Shown in pieces: positions 21,965 to 30,654 of a stretch of 46,081 nt of DNA. Position 1 is the stretch's first letter; each line of letters opens with the position of its first letter. The translations under genes were made by a program, and so were the position numbers. The notes beneath the pieces are model-generated. The model was not told where the DNA came from and searched no databases. It saw only the letters and a list, made by a program, of their open reading frames with translations. Origin of the DNA: Planctomycetota bacterium (GTDB lineage Bacteria; Planctomycetota; SZUA-567; H5-PLA8); the NCBI GenBank assembly GCA_026692735.1, contig JAPLOD010000051.1, forward strand, positions 1-46,081, read 5' to 3'.

Positions 21965-23273
21965 GGTTGATCAGCGCGTTGGCTTTCTCGTTATTGGTGA
22001 ACTTGAGGTTCTCCGCATCCCACATCAGCCGCCCCGGCGTGCGGAGGGCGATGTTGCCCAGCAAGACCACTTCGGCCAGGTGCGCGGAGTGCTTCGCAAA
22101 GTCCGCCCCGGCAGGCTTGCCGCCGCGGCACGCGGCGAAGAACTCCTGCCAGTGGCCGGGCGAACGCTCGAGCGTGCGCGGCGGCCTGCCGATCTCCTTC
22201 TGTTTCGATTCCGGGATGATGCGGTGGCCGTATATCTTGGCCTTGTCGCCCACGATGTACGTCCAGTCGTTCTCGCCGAACTCGCGGTCCGGTTCCAGCT
22301 CCTCCGGCCGCTGCGGCCGCAGCCCGCCATCCCACCAGTAGAGCATCAGCGCCTCGCGGTCGCCCTCCTTCGGGAAGTACCAGCGCGTGATGGATGCCAG
22401 CGGCGCGGATTCGTTGGCAATCTCCTTGCCCAGGGAATGGTTCGACGAGCAGGCTTCGACCCACGCCGGGTGGCCGAGCTTGAGAGCCTTGAAGACTTTG
22501 GAGAACTCGTGGCAGCCGATGTCGCCGAGGCAGCCGGTGCCGAAATCCCACCAGCCGCGCCACGCGAACGGGTGGTAGCACGGATGATAGGGCCGTTCAG
22601 GCGACGGGCCCAGCCACAGGTCCCAGTTGAGCTTGGGCGGGCAGGGCGGCTTGTCCTTGGGGCGCGGGATGCCGCGCGGCGAGATGCCGCCGGGGCGATT
22701 CGAGCCGCCGTGGATTTCGCGCACCGTGCCGATCATGCCGGACTGGATGTACTCGCAAACCAGACGTGCCTCTTCACCCGCTTGGCCGAAGTTGCCCATC
22801 TGCGTGGCCACCTTGGCTTCCGCCGCCGCCTTGCCGATCATGCGCGCCTCGTAGACCGAATGAGTCAGCGGCTTCTGGCAGTGGACGTGCTTGCCCATCT
22901 TGAGCGCCATCATGGTCGCGACGGCGTGGCAGTGGTCGGGCGTGGCGATGAAGACCACGTCAATGTCCTTCTGTTCTTCGAGCATCTTGCGGAAGTCGGC
23001 GAACTGCTTCGCATTCGGGAACTTCTTGCCCATGCGTTCAAGCGCGCCCTGGTCCACGTCGCAGAGCGCGACGATATTTTCGCTGCCGCCGCAGCTTTGG
23101 GTGTCGCCGGAGCCCATGCCGCCAATGCCGATCCCGGCGATGTTCAGTTTCTCGCTCGGCGCCTTCTGGCCCGGCCCGCCCAGCACGTGCCGCGGCACAA
23201 TCATCACGGACGCCGCGGCCGTGACGCTCGCGGCGATCATCTCACGGCGGTTCATCGTGTTTGTCGTTTTCAT
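21936..23273 (-). CDS. Tat-exported Gfo/Idh/MocA family oxidoreductase
   Basis: A 445-residue oxidoreductase starting with MNRREMIAASVTAAASVMIVPRHVLGG-type sequence: the RR followed by a hydrophobic stretch is a twin-arginine signal, which fits export of a folded NAD(P)-bound enzyme. Next come LNIAGIGIGGMGSGD (Rossmann turn), VFIATPDHCHA, and HVHCQKPLTHSV (family EKP position as QKP). The middle has GCLGDIGCHEFSKVF, near the usual catalytic His. The start is the ATG at 23273, with AGGAGA 8 nt upstream; the longer ORF start is repeat DNA. It ends PPYRQGYSL, and a detached copy of this end lies at 21243. Such exported Gfo/Idh proteins are abundant in Planctomycetes and often act on sugars. Confidence 0.9.
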   Translation of the reverse strand: MKTTNTMNRREMIAASVTAAASVMIVPRHVLGGPGQKAPSEKLNIAGIGIGGMGSGDTQSCGGSENIVALCDVDQGALERMGKKFPNAKQFADFRKMLEEQKDIDVVFIATPDHCHAVATMMALKMGKHVHCQKPLTHSVYEARMIGKAAAEAKVATQMGNFGQAGEEARLVCEYIQSGMIGTVREIHGGSNRPGGISPRGIPRPKDKPPCPPKLNWDLWLGPSPERPYHPCYHPFAWRGWWDFGTGCLGDIGCHEFSKVFKALKLGHPAWVEACSSNHSLGKEIANESAPLASITRWYFPKEGDREALMLYWWDGGLRPQRPEELEPDREFGENDWTYIVGDKAKIYGHRIIPESKQKEIGRPPRTLERSPGHWQEFFAACRGGKPAGADFAKHSAHLAEVVLLGNIALRTPGRLMWDAENLKFTNNEKANALINPPYRQGYSL

Positions 23274-23316
23274 GCGTTGGTCTCCTGGTCCCTCAGTTCT
23301 GAATACACCGCAGCGG

Positions 23317-23417
23317 GCGGTCGCGTGAACCACGAAGAACACGAAGGCAGGACAAGGAGTCACACAACGAAAGGTGTATCCTGTTCTTCGTGGCCTTCGT
23401 GGTTATCTGTCCGGGCG
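23317..23417. repeat. Dispersed CACGAAGAA-type palindromic repeat, copy 4
   Basis: Almost the same as copy 1 (2021-2118) across both arms and loop: GCGGTCGCGTGAACC, then GTATCCTGTTCTTCGTGG, then GGTTATCTGT. It lies between the divergent oxidoreductase and GH2 genes, in a 323-bp gap also holding the array at 23468. No other feature is seen there. Confidence 0.85.
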
Positions 23418-23467
23418 AAAGCGATACGTTCTTGCCCCGACGAGCTGATGGGGCATGATTGTGCAAC

Positions 23468-23568
23468 GATTGGCTCTTAGCTATTGGCTCTTGGCTATTG
23501 GCTCTTGGCTATTGGCCGCTGACGCGCCGTGGCGCCAATAGCCAGTAGCCCATAGCCAGTAGCCGCCA
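23468..23568. repeat. Inverted array of GGCTATTG/GGCTCTT words
   Basis: Three rounds of GGCTATTGGCTCTT-like words on the left are answered on the right by CCAATAGCCAGTAGCC and CATAGCCAGTAGCC, so the whole can fold on itself. It lies immediately upstream of the GH2 ribosome site and could affect its mRNA leader. Confidence 0.75.
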
Positions 23569-23596
23569 GGTTTCACCTTCTGGAAAGGATAACCCC

Positions 23597-26500
23597 ATGA
23601 ACAGGCTGATCGTAGTCGCCCTGGCTCTGCTGCTGGCCGCGCGAGCGTGGTCGGCCGACTACGTGTGGCTCGAAGGTGAAGCCCCAACCACGAAGCCCGC
23701 GGATGCGAAGTCCGCCGGCGCCGGAAACGCGCAGTACCTGTCGCAGCAGAAATGGCTGGACATCAACATCGAGGCGGCAAAGGTCGAGAAGGCTGTGCCG
23801 AAGGACGGCATCCTCGTTGGCTACGAGTTCGAGGCCCCAACGGCTGGCAAGTATGAAGTGTGGAACCGCGTGGGCATGGAGTTTGTCCGCGCGCCGTTCG
23901 ACTGGCGGATTGACCAGGGCGCGTGGCAGACCATCCAGCCGGCGGACCTCACAACCGACCTGATGGAACTGTCCCTGTGGACCGAGGTGGCGTGGATCAA
24001 GATGGGCGAGTCCGACCTGACGGCGGGCAAGCACGTCCTCGAGATCCGGCTCCTGCCCACTGTAGGACAATTTGGCAAACTGTCCAACGTGGAGGAAAAG
24101 GACAAGAAGCAGAGCTTCCGCAACATCCTGTACCGCTCAGACGTGTTGTGCCTGTACAAGGGCAGCTTCCGGCCCAACGGCAGGCACAAACCCGACGCCG
24201 AGTGGCAGGCCGACGACGACAAGAAGGCCGCCGCGAACGTCTTCGAGGTCCGCGCCGCTGCAGACCCGGCCGACCGCGTGGAGGTGCCGCTGAACGGGCT
24301 GTGGCAGGTGTGCCGCTACGATGAGCAGGAGATCGTTGACCGCGACGGCCCCACCAAGACCTTGCCGGATGCGAGCAAAAGCGACTGGATGGCCATCCAG
24401 GTTCCAGGCGACAAGTTCAAGGTCAAGCCGGAGCTGGCCTTCTGCCACCGCTTCGTCTACCGCACCAGGTTGAACGTGCCGGCGGAAATGGCGGGCCGGT
24501 CCTTCTTCCTGCGCTTTCCCTCAATCAACATGATCGCCAGCCTGCACGTAAACGGGCAGTTCTGCGGCTGGACCAAGGCCCCTTACGCGCCGTGGGAGTG
24601 CGACGCGACCAAGGCGGTCAAGCCCGGGCAGAGCAACGAAATCTGCCTGGTCGTCAAGGACGCCTACTACGCCACCACGCCGAAGAAGTCGGGCAAGAGC
24701 TGCCGTATGAGCTTCAACGTGCCGACGGAATGGATCGGGTCGAAGAACTGGATCTGGCAGCATTTCGATTTCCCCGTCGGCGCGGACTACGCCGCGCACG
24801 CGGGCATCCTGGAGCAACCCAGCCTGTTCGTCGCCGGCACGGTGTACGCCTCCGATGTCTTCGCGGCGCCTTCAGTGAAGAACAAACAGCTCGGCCTGGA
24901 GATCACCGTCCTCAACCCGACAGCGGCGGAGAAGAAGGTGCAGATTGCCTGCGAGATCGTGCCGGCCTCGGGCGGAGCGCCAGAGAAGAGCATCGCGGCC
25001 AAAGAGGTCACTGTGCCGGCGGGGCAGGAGCAGGTCCTGAAACTCGCTGAGCCCTGGGAGAACCCGAAGCTGTGGTGGCCCGATGAGCCGAACCTCTACA
25101 CCATCGTGACCAGGATCAGCCTCGATGGGAAAGTCGTGGATGTCCGCAGGACCGCGTTCGGCTTCCGCGAATGGGAATGGAACGGCCCGCAGTTCAAGCT
25201 GAACGGTGTGCCGTGGCAGTTGTGGGCCGACACCTCGTTCAGCGACGGCGGGAAGGATCGCAAGTCGGCCGAAGAGGCCGTCGCGTTCTGGCGCAAGAGC
25301 GGCCACAACATGTGGCGCTTTTGGGGCCGGCAGTTCGGCGGCATGAACAGCGACGAGGCCCTCTCGTTCATGGATTCCCACGGCGTCATCGTCCGCCGCA
25401 GCGGCATCTTCGACGGCGAGGGCGCAAACTACCTGCATGGCTTGGCCAATAACACGGAACTCTTCGATAACTGGATCGTGCAGCTCAAAGCCGCGGTCAA
25501 GGCTGAACGCAACCATCCGTCGGTGCTGATCTGGTCCGTGGAAAACGAGATCACGTTCATCAACTCGCGCAACCTGGGGCTGATAAAGTCTGTCGAACCG
25601 GAGATCGCTCGTGCCGCACGCGAAGTGATGGCGCTCGATCCCACGCGCCCGGTGATGGTGGACGGCGGCAACTGCCTGGTGGACAGGTCGCTGCCGGTCA
25701 ACGGCGTGCACTACCAGGAGAGCTTCTGGCGCGATTACCCCGATGAGGCCTACACGCTGGAGAAGGCCTACAGCGCTCACGAGAAACCCGTCCTCGGTTG
25801 GGGCAAGGTTCCCTGGCAACTGCTGCCGGACCGCCCGATCTTCATGGGCGAATCCTACTACTTGCGGGGCTCCAACCCGTCGGCGTATTCGCAGTTCGGG
25901 GGCGAAGGTTGCTTCGGCGGGCGCGGTGCCGCCACGCGCCTCGGCGGAGGGCTCCTGGCCAAGATGCTTGCCGAAGGCTATCGCTGGCACGGCGTAGCGG
26001 CGCACCATTTCTGGCTTGGGTCGGAAGATGCCGACCTGCACTACAACTCATGGAAACCGGTCTGCGTCTTCTGCCGCCAGTGGAACTGGACCTTCGCCGG
26101 CGGCAGCGAAGTCAAACGCACGCTGAAGGTCTTCAACGACACGCACGCCGGCGACCCCATCGAGATGGCGTGGGAGCTGAAGCTCGATGGCCGCAGCGTC
26201 GCCGCCAAGAAGGAGACCTGCAACCTCGCCCCCGGCGCTCACCAGGAAACCGAGATCGCTGTCAGCGTCCCTGCCATCACCAGGCGGACGGCAGGCGAGT
26301 TCGTCCTTACGTGCAGCCGCGGCGGCAAGGAGGTGTTCCGCGAGGTCAAGCTGGTGGCGGCGATTGACCCGAACGGCCCCAAACCGGCGGCAGGCAAGGA
26401 AGACCTGGTCGTGCTGGACCCGTTCGGATCGGTCAAGGCGCGCCTGCAAAGCCGCGGCATTGCATTCACGGAAGCCGCCAAGGTCGCGGACATCTCTGGC

Positions 26501-28693
26501 AAGGCCAAGGTCGTCGTGATCGGCAAGGATGCGCTCTCGCCTCGCGAGGCCACCGACACCAAGTGGCTGGCGCTGGCGGCGCGAGGCACGCGCCTGCTGG
26601 TTCTCGACCAGCAGAACCCCCTGCACTACATGGCCGTGCCTGCCGATCTCGTCCCGACGGTTCACGCGGGCCGCATCGCCTTCTCCGAGAACCTGGAGCA
26701 CCCGATCTTCGACGGACTGGCACAGCAGGACTTCTTCACCTGGTCCAAGGACCACATCGTCTACCGCAACGTCTATCGCAAAGCCACACGGGGAGCGATG
26801 TCCCTGGCGCACTGCGATGAAGAGCTCGGCTGTTCAGCCGTGTCGCAGTGTCCGGTCAACGACGGCCTGCTGCTGCTGTGCCAACTGGTCGTCGGCGAGA
26901 AGCTGGCCTTCGATCCCGTTGCTCAGCGGCTCTTCGACAACATGCTGGCGTACTGCGCGTCGTACGCGCCGGTGCGCAAGAGCACCGCCGTCGTCATGGA
27001 CCCGAACACTCCCGCCGGCAAGCTGCTGGCCGAATCCGGCCTGAAGTGCGACGCGGTGGACAACCTGCTTCCGGCCATCAGCGGCGGCAAACACCAGATC
27101 GTGGTCTTCGACGCCAACCCGGCCAACCTGAAGGCGCTCGCGGGCGCTGCGGACGCGGTGAAAGCGTTCACGGATGGCGGAGGTTGGCTGAGGGCCTGGA
27201 ATCGCACGCCCGAGGGACTCGCCGACTTCAACAAAGCGGTCGGCGTGGAGCACGTCATCCGTCCGTTCGAGCTGGAGCGCGTGATCCCGGCGGCCGTGCG
27301 CGATCCGCTGCTTTCAGGACTGACCGGCCGCGACGTGGCGATGGAATCCGGCGAGCAGATCTTCCCGTGGTCCGGCGACAAGTACCTCGTCCATGACGAG
27401 TTCGCCTATGTCGTGGACCTGGACGACATCGCTCCCTTCTGCGAATTCCCCGCCGCCAAGGCCGGCGATCACGCCGCCGCCCGCAAGGCGGCGGCCGGCT
27501 GGCAGCGCAACATGGTCAACGGTTTCACCAGCGCCGACGCCTGGAAGCTCATCTACTACATGCAGTACGCCAACCCCAGGATCACGCTGAAACTGCCGCG
27601 GCAGGAGGAGATCACCAATTTTGCGATCGTCCCCAACACGCACTACGCCAAGCCGACCAAGGTTAATCTCTACTTCGACGATGACCCCAAGCCGCTCTCG
27701 CTGGTCACCAAGCCGCTCAACGAGCGCCAGGAGTTCCCGATCGAGCCGCACCCAGCCGGCAAGCTCACCATCGAGCTGGCTGAGTTCGACGCGCCGGGCG
27801 TCACGACGGGCATTGACAACGTGTGGATCAAGGTGAAGCGCTCCGACCAGTGGCCCGCGTTGGTGAAGCCGCTGCTCAACATCGGCGCGCTGGTCAAGTA
27901 CCCCATGGGCAAGGGGGGCGGGGGGCTGCTGCTGTGCCAGTTGAACATCCTGCCGCGCGAAAGCGTGCCGGAGAACGCGCAGAAAAAGAAGAACATCGCC
28001 ACCACGCTGCTGCGGAACCTGGGCGCGGTCTTCGCGGGCTCGAAGATCCTCGTGCCCGGCGAGGGGCTGAAGTATGAGCCGGTCGCGCTGGAAGAACGCT
28101 GCAACGGCTTCCTCACTCGCGACCGCGGCTGGTTCGCTGGCTCGCGCGACCTGAAGCACCTGCCCATCGGGCAGGTCACGTTCGCCGGCGTGCAGTACCT
28201 GATCCGCGACTTCAGGACCTCGCCGCTGCCTTCCTGCGTGATGCTCTCCGGCCCCGGCGCGAAGGGCAATCTCGCGCTTGAGGTCAAGGACCTGCGCGTG
28301 GGCAAGACGGCCGAGTTGCTCTTCTTCCTGCACACGCTCAACCGCGCGAAAGAATGGCGGCCGGGCAAGCCGGAAGACCAGCCCCCGGTCGTCTTCAAGT
28401 ACGTCGTGCACTACGCCGATGGACAGACGGCCGACGTGCCTGTGCGTTACGGTGAAGGCGTGGACCATTGGATCGGCGCTCAGCCGAAGGGACTGCAGAG
28501 CGCTTCGGTGGCGTGGGCCGCGCCGTTCCCGGACGAAAAGTCCGACGATCAGGCAGTGCTCTACCAGTTCCAGTGGGCCAATCCGCGGCCACAGGTGCAG
28601 ATACAGAGCATTGACATGCTGTACGGCCCGCAGGGGAGCCAGTTCGGTACGCCTGTGCTGCTGGCGGTCACGGCGGCCACGGAGGCGAAGTAG
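23597..28693 (+). CDS. Very large secreted glycoside hydrolase family 2-type enzyme
   Basis: A 1698-residue exported protein; signal peptide MNRLIVVALALLLAARAWSA, ATG with GGAAAGGA upstream. Residues about 20-200 form an extra beta-rich module, followed by a GH2 sugar-binding domain (NGLWQVCRYDEQE, FCHRFVYRTRLNVP), an Ig-like domain, and a TIM barrel with GFREWEWNGPQFKLNGVPW, HPSVLIWSVENE (acid/base Glu about 651) and PIFMGESYY (candidate nucleophile Glu about 751). The C-terminal 900 residues include a class I amidotransferase-like segment similar to that of trimeric beta-galactosidases (KVVVIGKDALS, VLDQQNPLHYMA), then beta domains. GH2 enzymes release galactose, mannose or uronic acid; specificity is not readable. 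It carries an in-frame GGACAATTTG palindrome at 24065. Confidence 0.87.
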   Translation: MNRLIVVALALLLAARAWSADYVWLEGEAPTTKPADAKSAGAGNAQYLSQQKWLDINIEAAKVEKAVPKDGILVGYEFEAPTAGKYEVWNRVGMEFVRAPFDWRIDQGAWQTIQPADLTTDLMELSLWTEVAWIKMGESDLTAGKHVLEIRLLPTVGQFGKLSNVEEKDKKQSFRNILYRSDVLCLYKGSFRPNGRHKPDAEWQADDDKKAAANVFEVRAAADPADRVEVPLNGLWQVCRYDEQEIVDRDGPTKTLPDASKSDWMAIQVPGDKFKVKPELAFCHRFVYRTRLNVPAEMAGRSFFLRFPSINMIASLHVNGQFCGWTKAPYAPWECDATKAVKPGQSNEICLVVKDAYYATTPKKSGKSCRMSFNVPTEWIGSKNWIWQHFDFPVGADYAAHAGILEQPSLFVAGTVYASDVFAAPSVKNKQLGLEITVLNPTAAEKKVQIACEIVPASGGAPEKSIAAKEVTVPAGQEQVLKLAEPWENPKLWWPDEPNLYTIVTRISLDGKVVDVRRTAFGFREWEWNGPQFKLNGVPWQLWADTSFSDGGKDRKSAEEAVAFWRKSGHNMWRFWGRQFGGMNSDEALSFMDSHGVIVRRSGIFDGEGANYLHGLANNTELFDNWIVQLKAAVKAERNHPSVLIWSVENEITFINSRNLGLIKSVEPEIARAAREVMALDPTRPVMVDGGNCLVDRSLPVNGVHYQESFWRDYPDEAYTLEKAYSAHEKPVLGWGKVPWQLLPDRPIFMGESYYLRGSNPSAYSQFGGEGCFGGRGAATRLGGGLLAKMLAEGYRWHGVAAHHFWLGSEDADLHYNSWKPVCVFCRQWNWTFAGGSEVKRTLKVFNDTHAGDPIEMAWELKLDGRSVAAKKETCNLAPGAHQETEIAVSVPAITRRTAGEFVLTCSRGGKEVFREVKLVAAIDPNGPKPAAGKEDLVVLDPFGSVKARLQSRGIAFTEAAKVADISGKAKVVVIGKDALSPREATDTKWLALAARGTRLLVLDQQNPLHYMAVPADLVPTVHAGRIAFSENLEHPIFDGLAQQDFFTWSKDHIVYRNVYRKATRGAMSLAHCDEELGCSAVSQCPVNDGLLLLCQLVVGEKLAFDPVAQRLFDNMLAYCASYAPVRKSTAVVMDPNTPAGKLLAESGLKCDAVDNLLPAISGGKHQIVVFDANPANLKALAGAADAVKAFTDGGGWLRAWNRTPEGLADFNKAVGVEHVIRPFELERVIPAAVRDPLLSGLTGRDVAMESGEQIFPWSGDKYLVHDEFAYVVDLDDIAPFCEFPAAKAGDHAAARKAAAGWQRNMVNGFTSADAWKLIYYMQYANPRITLKLPRQEEITNFAIVPNTHYAKPTKVNLYFDDDPKPLSLVTKPLNERQEFPIEPHPAGKLTIELAEFDAPGVTTGIDNVWIKVKRSDQWPALVKPLLNIGALVKYPMGKGGGGLLLCQLNILPRESVPENAQKKKNIATTLLRNLGAVFAGSKILVPGEGLKYEPVALEERCNGFLTRDRGWFAGSRDLKHLPIGQVTFAGVQYLIRDFRTSPLPSCVMLSGPGAKGNLALEVKDLRVGKTAELLFFLHTLNRAKEWRPGKPEDQPPVVFKYVVHYADGQTADVPVRYGEGVDHWIGAQPKGLQSASVAWAAPFPDEKSDDQAVLYQFQWANPRPQVQIQSIDMLYGPQGSQFGTPVLLAVTAATEAK
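24065..24085. repeat. In-frame GGACAATTTG palindrome, second copy
   Basis: GGACAATTTG-G-CAAACTGTCC, a 10-bp inverted repeat with one mismatch, encodes the stretch VGQFGKLSN between RLLPT and VEEKDKKQ in the N-terminal module. It is related to 15254-15272. Confidence 0.7.
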
Positions 28694-28700
28694 CGACCGG

Positions 28701-28760
28701 TCAACCACGAAGCACACGAAGCACAGAACAGTCTCCTGTTCCTTCGTGTTCTTCGTGGTA
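28701..28760. repeat. Dispersed CACGAAGAA-type palindromic repeat, copy 5
   Basis: CAACCACGAAGCACACGAAG on the left and CTTCGTGTTCTTCGTGG on the right, around a shorter loop of about 20 nt. It occupies the whole gap between the convergent GH2 and permease genes, where it could act as a bidirectional transcription barrier. Confidence 0.8.
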
Positions 28761-28765
28761 CGCGC

Positions 28766-29983
28766 TTACTCGTACCGCAGGGCGTCAATCGGGTTCAGGA
28801 TCGCGGCGCGGTAGGCCGGGTAGAAGCCGAAGAAGATGCCTACGGCTGCCGCAAAGGAAATGGATATGACGACGCTGGAGGGCGTGACGATCGTCATGAA
28901 TGTAGTGAAGCCCGGTATGAGCGGCACGATCCTTGCCGCGCCGATTCCCGCGCCCACACCGATGATCCCGCCGATGCCGCTCATCAGAATGGCTTCGATG
29001 AGGAACTGGCCGAGGATGTCCCGGTCTTTGGCTCCGATTGCCTTGCGCACGCCAATCTCGCGCGTGCGCTCGGTGACGGTCACGAGCATGATGTTCATGA
29101 TGCCGATGCCGCCGACCAGCAGCGAGATGCTGGCGATGCCGCCCAAGAGGAGGTTGAAGGTACTGGCCATGGCCGATGCGGTCTCAAGCATTTCAGCCTG
29201 GTTCCGGATGTTGAAATCGTCGGCCGCGTCTGTCTGCAGGCGGTGGCGTTTGCGCAACAGCGCGGTGGTGTCCTTCTGCAACTGCGTGATGTCCGCGCCG
29301 TCAGAAGCCTGGATATCGAATTCCCTCAGGTAATCCACGCCGAACACCTGCTTCATGGCCGTCGAGTAGGGGATGAGCACCTGGTCGTCCGGGTTGGCGT
29401 ATCCCTGGTCGCCCTTGGCCTTCGTGACGCCGATGACCGTGAAGTTCACGCCATTCAGTTTGATGGCCTGGCCCAGCGGCTCGTCGGTGTCGAAGAGGGT
29501 TTCGGCGGTGGTCGGACCGATCACGGCCACGCGCGCCAGCCGTTCGGCTTCGCTGTCCGTGAAAGGCCGGCCGCGCTCGACGCTGAAGCTGCGGATGGCG
29601 AAGTAGGTGGGCGCGGTGCCGGTGATGCTCACCCGGTTGTTCTTGCTCATGTACTTCACCTGAGCGTTCCCGCCGACGACGGGCGCGACGCTGCCGATTC
29701 CGGCCAGGCTGCTCGCGGCGGCCTGAGCGTCTTCGAGCGTCAGGTTCTGCTGCGTGCCGGACATGACGCCGCCCGTGCCGCGATTGCCCGGACGCACGAT
29801 CAGCAGGTTCGTGCCCATCGCCGTCATGCGGTCCAGCACCTGCTTCTGCGCGCCGGCGCCAAGGGCGAGCATGGCGATGACGGCGCCGACGCCGATGATG
29901 ATGCCGAGCATGGCGAGGAAGGAGCGCAGCTTGTTCGCCAGCAGGCTCTTCAGCGCCACCTTGATGATGTTCCAGAAGAGCAT
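28766..29983 (-). CDS. MacB-type ABC transporter permease (FtsX fold)
   Basis: A 405-residue permease. The first membrane helix is in LLANKLRSFLAMLGIIIGVGAVIAML, the usual MacB start. A large periplasmic domain (about 55-275) follows, then three C-terminal helices including SISLLVGGIGIMNIMLVTVTERTREIGVRKAIGA, a strong FtsX signature. With the neighbouring ATPase and adaptor it forms a tripartite MacAB-like system for export of macrolides, peptides or lipidic substrates. It begins 3 bp after the ATPase gene and is last in the operon. ATPase and permease are separate genes, unlike fused E. coli MacB. Confidence 0.93.
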   Translation of the reverse strand: MLFWNIIKVALKSLLANKLRSFLAMLGIIIGVGAVIAMLALGAGAQKQVLDRMTAMGTNLLIVRPGNRGTGGVMSGTQQNLTLEDAQAAASSLAGIGSVAPVVGGNAQVKYMSKNNRVSITGTAPTYFAIRSFSVERGRPFTDSEAERLARVAVIGPTTAETLFDTDEPLGQAIKLNGVNFTVIGVTKAKGDQGYANPDDQVLIPYSTAMKQVFGVDYLREFDIQASDGADITQLQKDTTALLRKRHRLQTDAADDFNIRNQAEMLETASAMASTFNLLLGGIASISLLVGGIGIMNIMLVTVTERTREIGVRKAIGAKDRDILGQFLIEAILMSGIGGIIGVGAGIGAARIVPLIPGFTTFMTIVTPSSVVISISFAAAVGIFFGFYPAYRAAILNPIDALRYE

Positions 29984-29985
29984 GG

Positions 29986-30654
29986 TCAGGTCCCTCGCCG
30001 TTCCACGATTTGGCCGTCGCGCATGTGGAGTTCGTTCGAGCAGTGCTGCGCGATGTCCGGGTCATGCGTGACGATGATGATGGTGCGTTTCTGTTCGTGC
30101 AGGGCCTTGAGCAGCGCCATGATTTCCACGCCGGTCTTGCTGTCCAAATTGCCGGTGGGTTCGTCGGCCAGGACAATGTCCGGGTTCGAGACGATCGCGC
30201 GCGCGATGGAGACGCGCTGCCGCTGCCCTCCCGAAAGCTGGTTCGGTTCGTGGTACATCCTGTCACCCAGGCCAACGGTGCGGAGCGCCGCTTCGGCGGC
30301 GGCCTGCGCTTCCGAGCGTCCCGCGTACAGCAGCGGCAACTCGACGTTCTCGAGCGCGCTCATGCGCGGCAGCAGGTTGAACGTCTGGAAGATGAACCCG
30401 ATGCGCCGGTTGCGGATTTCGGCCAGCCGGTCCTTGCCCAGCTTGGAGACGTCTTCGCCGCCGAGCGTATAGGTTCCGGAATCGGGCTGATCCAGGCAGC
30501 CGAGGACGTTCATCAGGGTGGACTTGCCGCTGCCCGACGCGCCGGTGATGGCCGTCATGGTACCGTCTTTGATCTCGAAGCTGACGTCGTCCAGCGCGCG
30601 GATGATGCTGCCGCCGAGATTGTAGGTCTTGACGAGGTGTTCCGCGCTGATCAT
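29986..30654 (-). CDS. MacB/LolD-type ABC transporter ATP-binding protein
   Basis: A 222-residue ATPase with all canonical motifs: Walker A GASGSGKST, a Q-loop in IGFIFQTFNLLP, the signature LSGGQRQRVSIARAI, Walker B with DIVLADEPTGNLD, and the switch His in IIVTHD. The length is that of the MacB/LolD group. It energises the adjacent permease. Its ATG overlaps the adaptor stop by 4 bp, so translation is coupled. Confidence 0.96.
   Translation of the reverse strand: MISAEHLVKTYNLGGSIIRALDDVSFEIKDGTMTAITGASGSGKSTLMNVLGCLDQPDSGTYTLGGEDVSKLGKDRLAEIRNRRIGFIFQTFNLLPRMSALENVELPLLYAGRSEAQAAAEAALRTVGLGDRMYHEPNQLSGGQRQRVSIARAIVSNPDIVLADEPTGNLDSKTGVEIMALLKALHEQKRTIIIVTHDPDIAQHCSNELHMRDGQIVERRGT

Noticed and set aside
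21645-23480. 611-aa plus-strand ORF
   Set aside because: Antisense to the Tat-exported oxidoreductase; its ends are translated repeat DNA (NHEEHEG-type).
28701-28760. Classical intrinsic terminator after the GH2 gene
   Set aside because: The stem is part of a six-copy dispersed repeat and lacks a U-tract; terminator function is possible but not shown.
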